50,961 nt of DNA from Pseudomonadota bacterium (GCA_023412805.1 JAEZRM010000079.1:1-50961); one strand, 5' to 3'. Positions 35,736 to 45,864 are shown, counted from the stretch's first letter. A program made the numbers and translations. The notes: a model not told the origin generated them from the sequence alone.

Positions 35736-36392
35736 TTATGCGGGCTCGAGATCGCGCTTGGCCATCATCGCTTTGAAGGCCGGGCGGCCCTGCACCTTGG
35801 CGAGCCATGCCTTCACGTTCGGGTTGGCCTCGAACAGCTCCGGCGCCGCCTGGGCATAGCGCACGCACTCGGCGAGGTTGATATCCGCGACGGTGAAGCG
35901 GCCGCCGACCACATAGCCCGTATCGGCCAAAGCCTTGTCGAGCACGCCGAAGGGTGCCTTGAGCGCCGCGACCGCAGCATCGGCGATCTTGGGATCGCGT
36001 TCCGCGGCCGGCTTGGCAACCCGGTGATAGAGGATCTGGATGGAGTGTGGCTCAACCTCGGTGAGCGCCCACGCCGTCCATGTCGTCATGAGGCCGTCCT
36101 CGGCGATGTTGGCCGGCCCCAACGGTCCGCCGTGCTTCTTGGCGAGGTACAGGTTGATGCCGAGCGACTCGTGCAGGATCACGCCGCCATCGTCGATGGA
36201 CGGAATGTGTCCGTTCGGGTTGATCTTGAGAAACTCGGGCGACTTCGTGTTGAGGGCGACGCCCGATGCCCCGGGGCTCCCCAGCCGGTTGGCCTGTATG
36301 ACCGGCACGAGTTCGAAGGGAATGCCCAGCTCGTCGCAAAGCCAGATGTTGCGTGTCGCGCGCGAGCGATAGAGCCCGTAGATCTTGAGCAT
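35736..36392 (-). CDS. glutathione S-transferase family protein
   Basis: A 218-residue GST. The thioredoxin-like N-terminal domain (1-80) includes LYRSRATRNIWLCDELGI and the glutathione-binding NPNGHIPSIDDGGVILHES region. The C-terminal helical domain begins near residue 90, with GGRFTVADINLAECVRYA as the N-capping and hydrophobic staple motif. The substrate is unknown. It lies between pyrH and the oxidoreductase in the same direction. Confidence 0.9.
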   Translation of the reverse strand: MLKIYGLYRSRATRNIWLCDELGIPFELVPVIQANRLGSPGASGVALNTKSPEFLKINPNGHIPSIDDGGVILHESLGINLYLAKKHGGPLGPANIAEDGLMTTWTAWALTEVEPHSIQILYHRVAKPAAERDPKIADAAVAALKAPFGVLDKALADTGYVVGGRFTVADINLAECVRYAQAAPELFEANPNVKAWLAKVQGRPAFKAMMAKRDLEPA

Positions 36393-36485
36393 GGGGTTCC
36401 TCTGTCTGGAGAATGACCCCGCGCTTTTCGCACGCCGCGCGACTATGGAGAAGTCGCGAGGCCACCGATTTCGGAATACCTTTCC

Positions 36486-39400
36486 CTATTCCGCAGCAAC
36501 GCGCGCCGGCTTCGGGTCGCGCAGCATGGCGAGCAGCGAGGCTTCCTTGAGCTTTGCCTTCTCGTAGTTGGCATGCTTGACGTGGCCGAAGCCGCGGATC
36601 TCCTCCGGAAGCCGCGCGAGGGCCATGGCCACCGCGTGCGTATCCTTGGAGAGGCGCCGCTCGATCTCGCCGAGCATGGCCTCGTAATCGAGGATCATCT
36701 GCCGCTCGAGCTTGCGCTCCGCCGTCAAGCCGAAGACATCCCAGCGCGTGCCACGCAGCTTCTTGCCCTTCGCGAGGAAGCCGAACACCGGCATCATCCA
36801 GGCGCCGAGGCTGATCTTGCGCGGATGGCCCGTCACCTTGTCCTTGAAGAACCACGAGAGCAGCGGCGGCGCGAGGTGGAACTCGAGCTTGTGCTGGCCA
36901 TCGAAGGCCGTCTTGATGGCCTCGGCAAGCCGCCCGTCCGACTGAAGACGCGCGACCTCGTACTCGTCCTTGTAAGCGAGAAGCTTGTAGTAGCCCCAAG
37001 CCACGGCCTCCGCGAGGCCAGTCGAGCCCGGCACCTTCTCCGCCTCCAGCTTCGCGAAACGGTCGACCATATCGCTGAAGCGCTTGGCGTACGCGGCATC
37101 CTGGTAGTCCGTGAGATACTTCACGCGCGTTGCCGTGATATCGGCGAGCGTCGGTGCCGTCTTGGCCACGCGTGGCTTCACGATCCGCTCGATGGCCTTC
37201 ATGTCGTGGGCGGCGAGACGGCCGAAGCGGAAGGCCGAGCGGTTCATCTCGATTGCCGCACCGTTGAGCTCGATGGCCTTCTCGATGGCCTCGGCTGCAA
37301 CCGGCACCTTCCCGAGCTGATAGGCATAGCCGAGCATGAACATATTCGACGCGATTGAATCCGCGAACAGCTTTACCGCGAGATCGTGCGCATCGAGCGT
37401 GTGGAGATCGCCCTTGCGTACGCGCTCCTCGATCGACCGCAGCAATGCCTGTCCCGGCACCTTGAGATCCGGCTGGCGCGTGAAGTCCGCGACCGGCATC
37501 TCGTGCGTCGATACCATGACCGCCGTGTGATCCGGCCGGATGGTCTCCAGCACCTTGTTGGATGCGGTCACCACGAGATCGCAGCCGATGACCAGATCAC
37601 TCGCCGCCGTGCCGATGCGGATCGCGTGGATATCGTCAGCCGACTTCGCCACGCGAATATGACACGCGACCGCGCCACCCTTCTGCGCGAGGCCGGTCAT
37701 ATCGATGGAGCCGAAGCCCTTGCCGTCGATGTGCGCCGCCTGACCGAGCACGGCGGAGATGGTCACGACACCTGTACCGCCGACACCCGTCACGATGATC
37801 GTATAGGGCTTGTCGAGACCCGGCTGCGTCGGCTCGGGCAGGCTCGCGAGCATGGTCGTAAGACCACCGTCGCCAGCCGCACCCTTCGGCTTCCTCGGCA
37901 CCGCGCCGTGCACGGTCACGAAGCTCGGGCAGAAGCCGTTGACGCAGGAGAAATCCTTGTTGCAGGTCGACTGGTCGATAGCGCGCTTGGTGCCGAGCTC
38001 CGTCTCGAGCGGCACGACAGCAACGCAGTTCGACTTGACGCCGCAGTCACCGCAGCCTTCGCAGACCGCCGGATTGATGAAAGCGCGCTTCACGGGATCG
38101 GGGAACGCACCGCGCTTCCTGCGGCGCCGCTTCTCGGCCGCACAGGTCTGATCGTAGATGAGCGCCGTGACGCCATCGATCTCCGCCAGTTCCTTCTGCA
38201 CTTTCATCAGATCGCGGCGGTGATAGACGGGCGTATTCGCCGGCAGAAAACCGGACGGATACTTGTGCGGCTCGTCCGTCACGACGACGAGTTTCTTGAC
38301 GCCTTCGGCCAGCACCTGCGCGGCGATGCGGCCAACCGTCGTTCCACTCTCCAGCGACTGTCCGCCCGTCATGGCGACCGCATCGTTGTAGAGGATCTTG
38401 TACGTCATGTTCACGTTGGCCGCGACCGCAGCCCGGATCGCGAGGCTGCCGGAATGCAAGTACGTGCCGTCGCCGAGGTTCTGGAAGACGTGCTTGCGCT
38501 TGGAGAACGGCGCTTCGCCGACCCAGTTCACTCCCTCGCCACCCATATGGGTGAAGCCTTCGGTCTTGCGGTCCATCCACTGCGCCATGTAGTGGCAGCC
38601 GATGCCCGCGTAGGCGCGCGAGCCCTCCGGTACGACCGTCGACGAGTTGTGCGGACAGCCGGGACAAAAATACGGAATGCGTGTCGCCGCCTCGGTGCCG
38701 AGCGCCTTGTTGCCGCGGAGCTTCTTCAAGCCGTCGACGCGCGTGCGAACACCGTCGTCATTGCACCCCATGCGGATCATGCGCTCGCCGAGCTCCAGCG
38801 CGATCTGGGTCGGCTCGAGAGCGCCTTTTGCCGGGAACAGCCACTGCTCGTTCTCGTCCTTCTTGCCGAGCACGCGCGGACGGTTCGGCAGATCGTAGAG
38901 CTGCTCCTTGATCTGCGTCTCGATGAGCGAACGCTTTTCCTCGACGACGAGGATGAGGTCGAGCCCCTCGGCGAATTTCTTCACGCCCTCCGACTCGAGC
39001 GGCCACGGCATGCCGACCTTGTACAGGCGCAAGCCGAGCTGATTGGCCTTGATCTCGTCGATGCCGAGCTCCTCCATGGCGGCGCGCACATCGAGGTAGC
39101 TCTTGCCGGTCGTGATGATGCCGATCTTGGGATCGGGCCCGCCGCTCGTGACGATGCGGTCGAGCTTGTTGGCACGCGCGAAGGCGATAATGGCGCCACG
39201 CTTGTAGTCGTGGAGCCGCGCTTCCTTGTCGAGGGCCTGATCGCCGACCCGGATGTTCAGGCCACCCGGCGGCATGATGAAATCGTCGGGGATCTTGATC
39301 TGCACGCGGTCGAGACGGCCATCCACGGTCGCAGTGGACTCGATGTTGTCCTTGACGCACTTGATGCCGACCCACACGCCTGCGAAACGCGAGAGCGCGA

Positions 39401-39959
39401 TGCCGAGAAGGCCGTAGTCGAGGATCTCCTGTACGCCCGCCGGGTTCAGCACCGGGATCATGGCATCGACCATCGCGAATTCGGACTGGTGCGCCGAGGT
39501 CGAGCTTTCGCAGGTGTGGTCGTCGCCGAGCAGTGCCAGCACGCCGCCATTCTTCGAGGTGCCGGAGTGGTTGGCGTGGCGGAAGACATCGCCCGTGCGA
39601 TCGACGCCGGGGCCCTTGCCGTACCAGATGCCGAATACGCCGTCGTACTTGCCCTCGCCACGCATCTCCGCCTGCTGCGTGCCCCAGATGGCGGTCGCGG
39701 CGATATCCTCGTTCAGCCCCGAATTGAAGACGACGTTGTACTTCGAGAGCAGCTTGCGCGAGCGCAGCATTGCCCCCTCGAGGCCGGCGATCGGTGAGCC
39801 GCGATAACCGCTGACATAACCGCCGGTATTGAGCCCCGCCTGCTTGTCGCGGGCTTGCTGCATCATGACGAGCCGGACGATCGCCTGCGCACCCGTCAGA
39901 AGCTGATGGGTGTCATTCAGATCGAACTTGTCGTCGAGTGTCGGGCTGCTCTTGACCAT
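36486..39959 (-). CDS. fused indolepyruvate ferredoxin oxidoreductase (IorA-IorB type)
   Basis: A 1157-residue protein that joins both Ior subunits. The N-terminal region (about 1-370) carries GGYVSGYRGSPIAGLEG. A TPP-binding domain follows near 430-600 (CPGCPHNSST, GGEGVNWVGEA). A cysteine cluster near 650-690 (CEGCGDCGVKSNC, CNKDFSCVNGFCPS) suggests iron-sulfur binding. The gamma domain begins GVGGTGVVTISAVLGQAA near 730. The last 250 residues are the alphaproteobacterial C-terminal extension (DUF6537). It oxidises aryl or branched 2-oxo acids to acyl-CoA with ferredoxin. ATG 39959 has AAGGTGAT upstream. Confidence 0.93.
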   Translation of the reverse strand: MVKSSPTLDDKFDLNDTHQLLTGAQAIVRLVMMQQARDKQAGLNTGGYVSGYRGSPIAGLEGAMLRSRKLLSKYNVVFNSGLNEDIAATAIWGTQQAEMRGEGKYDGVFGIWYGKGPGVDRTGDVFRHANHSGTSKNGGVLALLGDDHTCESSTSAHQSEFAMVDAMIPVLNPAGVQEILDYGLLGIALSRFAGVWVGIKCVKDNIESTATVDGRLDRVQIKIPDDFIMPPGGLNIRVGDQALDKEARLHDYKRGAIIAFARANKLDRIVTSGGPDPKIGIITTGKSYLDVRAAMEELGIDEIKANQLGLRLYKVGMPWPLESEGVKKFAEGLDLILVVEEKRSLIETQIKEQLYDLPNRPRVLGKKDENEQWLFPAKGALEPTQIALELGERMIRMGCNDDGVRTRVDGLKKLRGNKALGTEAATRIPYFCPGCPHNSSTVVPEGSRAYAGIGCHYMAQWMDRKTEGFTHMGGEGVNWVGEAPFSKRKHVFQNLGDGTYLHSGSLAIRAAVAANVNMTYKILYNDAVAMTGGQSLESGTTVGRIAAQVLAEGVKKLVVVTDEPHKYPSGFLPANTPVYHRRDLMKVQKELAEIDGVTALIYDQTCAAEKRRRRKRGAFPDPVKRAFINPAVCEGCGDCGVKSNCVAVVPLETELGTKRAIDQSTCNKDFSCVNGFCPSFVTVHGAVPRKPKGAAGDGGLTTMLASLPEPTQPGLDKPYTIIVTGVGGTGVVTISAVLGQAAHIDGKGFGSIDMTGLAQKGGAVACHIRVAKSADDIHAIRIGTAASDLVIGCDLVVTASNKVLETIRPDHTAVMVSTHEMPVADFTRQPDLKVPGQALLRSIEERVRKGDLHTLDAHDLAVKLFADSIASNMFMLGYAYQLGKVPVAAEAIEKAIELNGAAIEMNRSAFRFGRLAAHDMKAIERIVKPRVAKTAPTLADITATRVKYLTDYQDAAYAKRFSDMVDRFAKLEAEKVPGSTGLAEAVAWGYYKLLAYKDEYEVARLQSDGRLAEAIKTAFDGQHKLEFHLAPPLLSWFFKDKVTGHPRKISLGAWMMPVFGFLAKGKKLRGTRWDVFGLTAERKLERQMILDYEAMLGEIERRLSKDTHAVAMALARLPEEIRGFGHVKHANYEKAKLKEASLLAMLRDPKPARVAAE

Positions 39960-40187
39960 GAAGATCACCTTTTGGGCAGCGGCCCCGTCCTAACAAACGC
40001 TTGACGGCGCGGGCGGGTGCATCGGCACATATCGCCCGGACAGCGGGCGATGCATTGGTCAGCAATGCTGACATAGTTTTTAACCTGGATCAAATGTCGC
40101 AATCGGCGGCCCTGCATTCAAGGTCGAACAGCCCGCGAGCCATGCAATCCTGACGTTCTTTTCATCATCTCGCGCTGCAAAATAGAA

Positions 40188-40212
40188 AAGCCGCCGAGCG
40201 TCCCGGCGGCTT
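40188..40212 (-). terminator. Rho-independent terminator of the repeat-protein gene
   Basis: AAGCCGCCG (40188-40196) pairs with CGGCGGCTT (40204-40212) around a 7-base loop. On the minus strand the hairpin is followed by TTTTCTATTTT, a T-rich tail 31 bases after the stop of the small repeat gene. Confidence 0.85.
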
Positions 40213-40242
40213 CTCGCTTCACGCCATCCCGGTCGCGAGCGA

Positions 40243-40497
40243 CTACTTCTTGCCAGGGCGCTGCGTCAATGCCGATGCCGCCGCCGTCTTGGCTTCCTTG
40301 CTCGCCTTGGGGTCCTTCAGGACCTTGGCTGCAGCACTGGCCGCCTTGGCGCTGGTGACTTCCTTGCTTTTGCTCTGCGTCAGCGTCGAGGCCGCCGCCG
40401 TCCTGGCGTCCTTGCTCGCCTTGGGGTCCTTCAGGACCTTGGCCGCCGCCGCGGCCGCCTTGCTGCCGGTACTTTCGCTTTTCGGTTTCGCTGCCAT
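40243..40497 (-). CDS. small Lys/Ala-rich protein with two tandem repeats
   Basis: An 84-residue protein starting MAAKPKSESTGSK, with GGAG about 10 bases upstream. It holds two copies of a unit of about 36 residues built around AAKVLKDPKASK(D/E)A(R/K)TAAAS(T/A)LTQ. The copies start near residues 15 and 50, and the DNA repeats are nearly identical (about 40283-40352 and 40403-40472). It is basic, with a Lys-Ala composition like histone-like or stress-induced proteins. No function is known to me. It has its own terminator and a 248-base divergent upstream region shared with dapD. A longer open frame upstream to 40719 is unlikely to be used. Confidence 0.75.
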   Translation of the reverse strand: MAAKPKSESTGSKAAAAAAKVLKDPKASKDARTAAASTLTQSKSKEVTSAKAASAAAKVLKDPKASKEAKTAAASALTQRPGKK

Positions 40498-40745
40498 TTT
40501 CAATTCCCTCCAGGGATCGGCAAACGTGCCCATCGACGATTCCATCAGTAAACGAATTCGATGCCGTTCGTAATGGGTGTCAACTGCGCTCGCGCTCGAT
40601 TTCCGCACTCGATTTCGACCCTGCTGCCGAAGGCTCCGCAGTGCGAACTGCAAGCACGAAATGCACCTGCCAATTGACAGCGGGCGCGCGCCCGCGCCAA
40701 AAGCGGCCGACCCGATCAACGCGCGTCACGCCGAGGAGCCGCACA

Positions 40746-41588
<843 letters not shown>

Positions 41589-41603
41589 TCGCGGCTTTCG
41601 GGC

Positions 41604-42206
41604 TTACTTCTTCTTGGGAGCGGCGGGCGCTTTCTTCTCGGCTGCCGCTTCCTTGCCCGCCCCTGCGTCCTCCGCCACATAGGCCTGGATGGCCTCGCGG
41701 ATCTTCACCTTCTGCTCGTCGCTGCACTTCGTCTCGCCAGGCTTGATGGGCTCCAGGAACACCTTGAGCTCGCCCGCCTTCTCTTCGACCCTGAGCTTAC
41801 CCGCGACGGCGTGAATGGTCATGCGGTGCAGGGTGGTGATGTAGAGAAGCTGCTGGTCGGTCCACTTCTTCTTAACGAGCTCGCGCCGCATCAGCGTGTC
41901 GTAGTTGGCCTGCTGCTCGTCCCACAGCTCACAAACCTGCGCCTGGGCAGAGTTATAACCGACGCGGATGATCTCGCGCCCATTGTCTCCCGGCACGATA
42001 TTCCCGTCCCGCTTCGACTTGTCGACCTCGATAACCTTGCCTTCCGGTGTCGTGAACTTCGCCGGCAGGATCTGCCACGCATACTCCATCAGCGTGTTCA
42101 CGGACTTGTCGCTGAGCTTGCCCTGGGCCTGTGCCTCGGCGCCGCTGGCCAGCGCCGCACAGGCGACTATCCCGGCAAGCGCACCCTTGAATGTCGTCGA
42201 CGCCAT
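41604..42206 (-). CDS. secreted hypothetical protein with a Lys/Ala-rich tail
   Basis: A 200-residue protein I do not recognise. It starts at the ATG of MASTTFKGALAGIVACAALA, which has GAGGTG at correct spacing (the ATG six bases upstream is too close to it). An N-terminal signal peptide ends near AEAQA. The mature part has two cysteines (VCELWDEQQ and KCSDEQKVK), several charged helices, and a low-complexity end rich in Lys and Ala. It is probably periplasmic. No operon partner is apparent. Confidence 0.75.
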   Translation of the reverse strand: MASTTFKGALAGIVACAALASGAEAQAQGKLSDKSVNTLMEYAWQILPAKFTTPEGKVIEVDKSKRDGNIVPGDNGREIIRVGYNSAQAQVCELWDEQQANYDTLMRRELVKKKWTDQQLLYITTLHRMTIHAVAGKLRVEEKAGELKVFLEPIKPGETKCSDEQKVKIREAIQAYVAEDAGAGKEAAAEKKAPAAPKKK

Positions 42207-42355
42207 TCTCATCACCTCAGCCCCTCGATAGCCGCCGCTCGCGCCACAACGCCTGCCTCGCGGATACGGCAGCATTGTCCACCTTCCCGGGCGCCGCCGC
42301 GCCGGGATCAGCCCCCGATAGCGAAGCGCATCGCTCGGCTGCAAGTTGGGCAAAC

Positions 42356-43609
42356 TTATGGCGACTTTCGCGCTCGTCCTTTGCCCTGTGCCAAAGCGGC
42401 TACAACGCCACGCAGCGTACGCACTTCTTGCTCGGTCGCCTCCATCCGGGCAAGCATCGATCTGATGTTACGCACCATTGTCTGGCGCTTCTCGGGCGGC
42501 TTGAAAAATCCAAGCCGCTCAAGCTCATGCTCGAGGTGCTCGTAGAGGCCGAGAAGCTCGTACTTGGTCGCCGGCCGGCTCGCGCCGACATTCAGTCCGG
42601 GCGAAACGGGCGTCTCATACGTCGTTACACGACCAAGGCTCGCGCGCTCGTGCTGGCGCATCCACTCGTAGCCGATGAGAAGTACGGCCTGGGCCAGATT
42701 GAGCGAGGCGAATCGCGCATTTACCGGGATCATGACGACAGCGTCGCAGACCGCCACCTCGTCCGTCTCGAGGCCATTTCGCTCGCGCCCGAAGAGAATG
42801 CCGCAGCGCTGGCCTGCCGCAGCTCGCGACCGCATTTCGTTCACGAGCTGTTCAGGTGTGAGCACGGGCTTTCGCAAGTCGCGCTGGCGCGCCGTCGTGG
42901 CCGCCACCCAGTTGAGATCGCCGATCGCCGCTGACAGGCTCTCATAGGCCGCGCCATCATCGACGACGTAGTTGGCGCCCGACGCTGCGATCCGCGCCTT
43001 CTCATTCGGCCACCCGTCGCGGGGGGCGATCAGGCGCAGCTCATCGAGGCCCGTATTGGCCATGGCCCGCGCCACCATACCGATGTTCTCGGCGAGCTGC
43101 GGCTCCATGAGCAGAATGGCCGGCGCCTCGCCGCCCGAGAATGCAGACCCCTTGATATGAGCCCGCCGGATCCCGTGGCGGAGCTTGCGGATCACGCGGC
43201 GCGCCCAGAACCAGTAGCTCTCGCCGGCCCAGTCGCGCGCCAGTGTTTCCAGCGAGGCCGCCGTGGCAACCGCCTCACCCGGCCCCTCGATCCTCACCGC
43301 GCCATCACCGATGACGATCTCGCGGTGCCTCCGGGCCAGCGCATCGAACGATCCGATACCGTCCACTTCAGTCCGGCGCTTACAGCCGGGGCAGGTTGCA
43401 TCGTCCGCCTCACACTTGAGCTCGGCGCAATAGACGAGCAGCGGCTCGAGGCTCTCGCGATTAAGGCCCTCGATGGCCAGCGCGGCGAGGCCCTGGTCGA
43501 TAGTGTGCTCGTGGACTGTTGCGACGATCTCGGCGATGGGCCGCCCGACCGGCTCTAGTATCGGCACAAGTCTTCCGCTACGTTTCTCGATCGCGACACC
43601 GACGGGCAA
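42356..43609 (-). CDS. trmJ: TrmJ-type tRNA (cytidine/uridine-2'-O-)-methyltransferase with N-terminal cysteine domain
   Basis: A 417-residue protein. Residues about 160-417 are a SPOUT methyltransferase of the TrmJ/TrmH type (MEPQLAENIGMVARAMANTG; GILFGRERNGL; MIPVNARFASLNLAQAVLL is the knot). The first 155 residues are not part of standard TrmJ. They contain four cysteines spaced C61-x4-C66-x6-C73-x2-C76 (CPGC), suggesting a zinc knuckle. No stop lies between them. The start is a TTG with AGGAG upstream. It could be a fusion, or a separate gene whose frame runs into trmJ. The neighbouring tRNA-Glu gene is on the other strand. Confidence 0.82.
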   Translation of the reverse strand: MPVGVAIEKRSGRLVPILEPVGRPIAEIVATVHEHTIDQGLAALAIEGLNRESLEPLLVYCAELKCEADDATCPGCKRRTEVDGIGSFDALARRHREIVIGDGAVRIEGPGEAVATAASLETLARDWAGESYWFWARRVIRKLRHGIRRAHIKGSAFSGGEAPAILLMEPQLAENIGMVARAMANTGLDELRLIAPRDGWPNEKARIAASGANYVVDDGAAYESLSAAIGDLNWVAATTARQRDLRKPVLTPEQLVNEMRSRAAAGQRCGILFGRERNGLETDEVAVCDAVVMIPVNARFASLNLAQAVLLIGYEWMRQHERASLGRVTTYETPVSPGLNVGASRPATKYELLGLYEHLEHELERLGFFKPPEKRQTMVRNIRSMLARMEATEQEVRTLRGVVAALAQGKGRARKSP

Positions 43610-43753
43610 TGCGGTTCTTCTCCTGGTCCTGGTGCGCCCTGATTTTTGCGCAACGAGCTTATAGCGGCTTGTTCGCGTGGGCGCACAGGCTATCGGGTGC
43701 CAGAACAGCCTTGATCGAGAGCGCGCCGTCCCCTATAGGAGGCGGCGAGCGCT

Positions 43754-43828
43754 GCCCCGTTCGTCTAGCGGTTAGGACGTCAGCCTCTCACGTTGAAAAC
43801 AGGGGTTCGATTCCCCTACGGGGCGCCA
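43754..43828 (+). tRNA. tRNA-Glu (anticodon CTC)
   Basis: A full cloverleaf with encoded CCA. Acceptor stem GCCCCGT (43754-43760) pairs with ACGGGGC (43818-43824), and G43825 is the discriminator. The anticodon stem TCAGC/GTTGA encloses the seven-base loop CTCTCAC, giving anticodon CTC (Glu, codon GAG). The T arm GGGGTTCGATTCCCC is canonical. The 3' part overlaps the end of the integrase gene on the other strand, which marks it as the integration target of the element to the right. Confidence 0.96.
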
Positions 43829-44941
43829 GTCAGCAAATTCGGCGTTGATTTCATTGCATTTCTCGGCCGGATTCCCAACGTCTGATGCGAGGTTTGGGAA
43901 TCCAGCGCCGCTGCTGTGCTTGCTCAGCAACCTGATCGCCGACTGCGCCAGCGTCTTCTGCTCGGCTGCCTTCGTATAGCGGCTGACCTCTGCCAGCGTC
44001 ACGTGACCGGTGATTGCGGCAATCTCATTGGCCGAAGCGCCTGCTTCTGCCAGACGACGTGCCGCGGCCTTCCGCAACCCATGCGTGACGCACCGCTCGG
44101 GCAAACCGGCATCGTCGATCCGGTCAGCCATGAAATTGCTGAAACCCTTCGACGTGAAGGCTTTGTCGAAGCTTGTCTTCAGGATTGGGCCGTCACCCAC
44201 TCCCCAAGCGCTCAGCGCCTTGCGCAGCTCGGGGTGTAGAGGCACAAGCAGCTTTGCCTTGGTCTTGAGCTGCATCACCCATATGCCGCCAGCTTCGGTG
44301 TCCGCCCACCGCATCTTGGCGACATCGGAGGCGCGTTGACCGGTGAAGACGAGCAACGCGAACGCCGTCCGCGCGCGACTGCCAATCGGCCATCTCTTCT
44401 CGAACTTGGCAATCTCGTCGTCAGTCCATGTATGGAACTCGCCACTCGCAAACTTCTTGATGCGGGTGCACGGGTTGTCTCGTCGCCATCCATTGTCGAT
44501 GGCGAAGTTCGTCAAGATCTTCAGCTTCTTGAGAACGTCGTTGGCGGCACCAGGAGTCGCGGCACGCTTAGCCACGATCTTCTGGACATGCGCACGCTGC
44601 ATCTCGGCCACCTTTCGATGGCCGATCTTGTCGTCCAACATCAGTCGCTCAATCACACCTCGATAAGCTCGCTGCGTAGACGGTGCGAGACGCAGAAAAT
44701 CTGGCGATGCGAAATAGTCCCGCACGAGGCGGTTGAACGTGCCCGAATCCGCTCTGCGATCTTTCGGCTTAGCTTCGACTGATTGCCTCTCAAGAGCAGC
44801 CTGATAGGCAGCCATGAACTCGGGTGATCCCGGCTTGCCGGGCAAGCAGATGCGTCCGCCCCTACGATGGCGAAAGTAGTGGCGCCAGCGGCCATGACGA
44901 TCGCGAAAGCGGTCAATATGTTTGAGGCGGACAACTGTCAT
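43772..44941 (-). CDS. int: site-specific tyrosine integrase
   Basis: A 389-residue phage-type integrase. An N-terminal DNA-binding region (1-60) and SAM-like core-binding domain (70-160) precede the catalytic domain. The active-site set is visible: Arg203 (FTGQRASD), His287 and Arg290 (THGLRKA), His313 (TGHVTL) and nucleophile Tyr322 (VSRYTKAAEQKT). It catalyses integration and excision at the tRNA-Glu site it overlaps. It overlaps the excisionase-like gene by 4 bases (ATGA), so the three leftward genes are coupled. Confidence 0.95.
   Translation of the reverse strand: MTVVRLKHIDRFRDRHGRWRHYFRHRRGGRICLPGKPGSPEFMAAYQAALERQSVEAKPKDRRADSGTFNRLVRDYFASPDFLRLAPSTQRAYRGVIERLMLDDKIGHRKVAEMQRAHVQKIVAKRAATPGAANDVLKKLKILTNFAIDNGWRRDNPCTRIKKFASGEFHTWTDDEIAKFEKRWPIGSRARTAFALLVFTGQRASDVAKMRWADTEAGGIWVMQLKTKAKLLVPLHPELRKALSAWGVGDGPILKTSFDKAFTSKGFSNFMADRIDDAGLPERCVTHGLRKAAARRLAEAGASANEIAAITGHVTLAEVSRYTKAAEQKTLAQSAIRLLSKHSSGAGFPNLASDVGNPAEKCNEINAEFADWRPVGESNPCFQRERLTS
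43788..43828. other. predicted attachment site (attL core) in the 3' half of tRNA-Glu
   Basis: The integrase reading frame on the opposite strand runs into the tRNA and stops at 43772, so the last residues (ESNPCFQRERLTS) are encoded by tRNA antisense. This is typical of tyrosine-recombinase elements that cross over in a tRNA 3' half. The matching direct repeat (attR) was not seen anywhere to 50961, so the exact core length is unknown. Confidence 0.5.
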
Positions 44942-45189
44942 TCGAAATCCGCCCAGGTGTCATTCGTATCGTCCCCTCCCTCGCGTGGGAGTGCCTTAAA
45001 GGCGACGTCCAATTCATCAACATCCCAAATGCGGCGGCGACCGGCGACGCGAGGTCGCGGCATCAATCCACCGTCGACCAGTTGGCGGAAGAATGACGGC
45101 GACAGCGACAGGTAGGCTGCCGACTCGGCCTCATCGAGCCCGCGCCGCTGTGGCAATCGCGCCGAAATGTATGCTTTCTGCCGCTTCAA
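44938..45189 (-). CDS. excisionase / AlpA-like helix-turn-helix protein
   Basis: An 83-residue protein with a winged-helix DNA-binding region (LDEAESAAYLSLSPSFFRQL, then PRPRVAGRRRIWDVDELDVAF), the form of AlpA/Xis or MerR-like excisionases. It sits directly upstream of int with a 4-base overlap and overlaps the regulator upstream by 4 bases. The likely job is to bend att DNA and favour excision, or to activate int. Which one cannot be told from sequence. Confidence 0.85.
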   Translation of the reverse strand: MKRQKAYISARLPQRRGLDEAESAAYLSLSPSFFRQLVDGGLMPRPRVAGRRRIWDVDELDVAFKALPREGGDDTNDTWADFE

Positions 45190-45839
45190 TCGGACAATCC
45201 CTCTCTCTGCAAAACTACACGTGCAGCGGTGGATTGAAGGTCAGGCGCATCCACCTCCATCAATGGCGCAAACAATGCATTGAGATCGAGCGTAACGGTA
45301 CACAGGACCCTACGGGGGGGCTTGAAGCCGGACAAACCGGCCTGTCTGGCCAACTCACGAACCCCAAAATCCTGAGTGTCCTGAGGATAGTCGGGCCAAG
45401 TGGGTCCGCTCTCCAGGGACTTGGTCCCATCGGCGTCCACAACAAGTCGGATCTCGTAGCGACATCGCTCACCCGCGCTTATTCCACGCAGAGCATCGAC
45501 AATCACGTTCGACGAGGCATACGCACCACCGACATTGAATGAGGGTGGCAGCTCGTCGAACGGGCCGGACGCTCCCCGGGCCAAATCCGCGCTAATTTGA
45601 CGGATGCGCGTAGCATCGAAGCCAAGCTCAGTGAGCGTTGCGAAAATCCGTGCCCTGAAAATCGCTTCCTGTGGAAACACGGATGCTGCCTTTGGTCCGC
45701 GTCCCTGCCGACCTACAGGCAATAAAAAGCCGAGGTTCGTCCAATTGCGGATCTGGCGTGTGAAGTAGGCGACGTCCTCTCTGGGAAGACCGTCTGCCCT
45801 CGCGAGCCTCTCACCGATTTCAGACGCCGTGAGTTCCAT
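45186..45839 (-). CDS. MerR-like HTH regulator of the element
   Basis: A 217-residue protein. The ATG of MELTASEIGERLARADG is preceded by GGAGG at six bases; the TTG at 45854 is less likely. Residues 1-70 resemble a MerR-type winged helix (FTRQIRNWTNLGFLLPV then FPQEAIFRARIFATLTELGF). The remaining 140 residues are not recognised. Its position, divergent from the replication gene and first in the int operon, is that of a master repressor or activator of an integrative element. This role is inferred from context. Confidence 0.72.
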   Translation of the reverse strand: MELTASEIGERLARADGLPREDVAYFTRQIRNWTNLGFLLPVGRQGRGPKAASVFPQEAIFRARIFATLTELGFDATRIRQISADLARGASGPFDELPPSFNVGGAYASSNVIVDALRGISAGERCRYEIRLVVDADGTKSLESGPTWPDYPQDTQDFGVRELARQAGLSGFKPPRRVLCTVTLDLNALFAPLMEVDAPDLQSTAARVVLQREGLSD

Positions 45840-45864
45840 ATGACCCTCCAGCAAACATCAATCT

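Noticed and set aside
37386..39797. 803-codon open frame on the plus strand
   Set aside because: Antisense to the fused indolepyruvate ferredoxin oxidoreductase, with Arg/Asp-rich composition typical of shadow frames.
40283..40472. Repeat pair considered as a CRISPR or mobile repeat
   Set aside because: The repeat lies in frame within one coding sequence and encodes tandem protein repeats.
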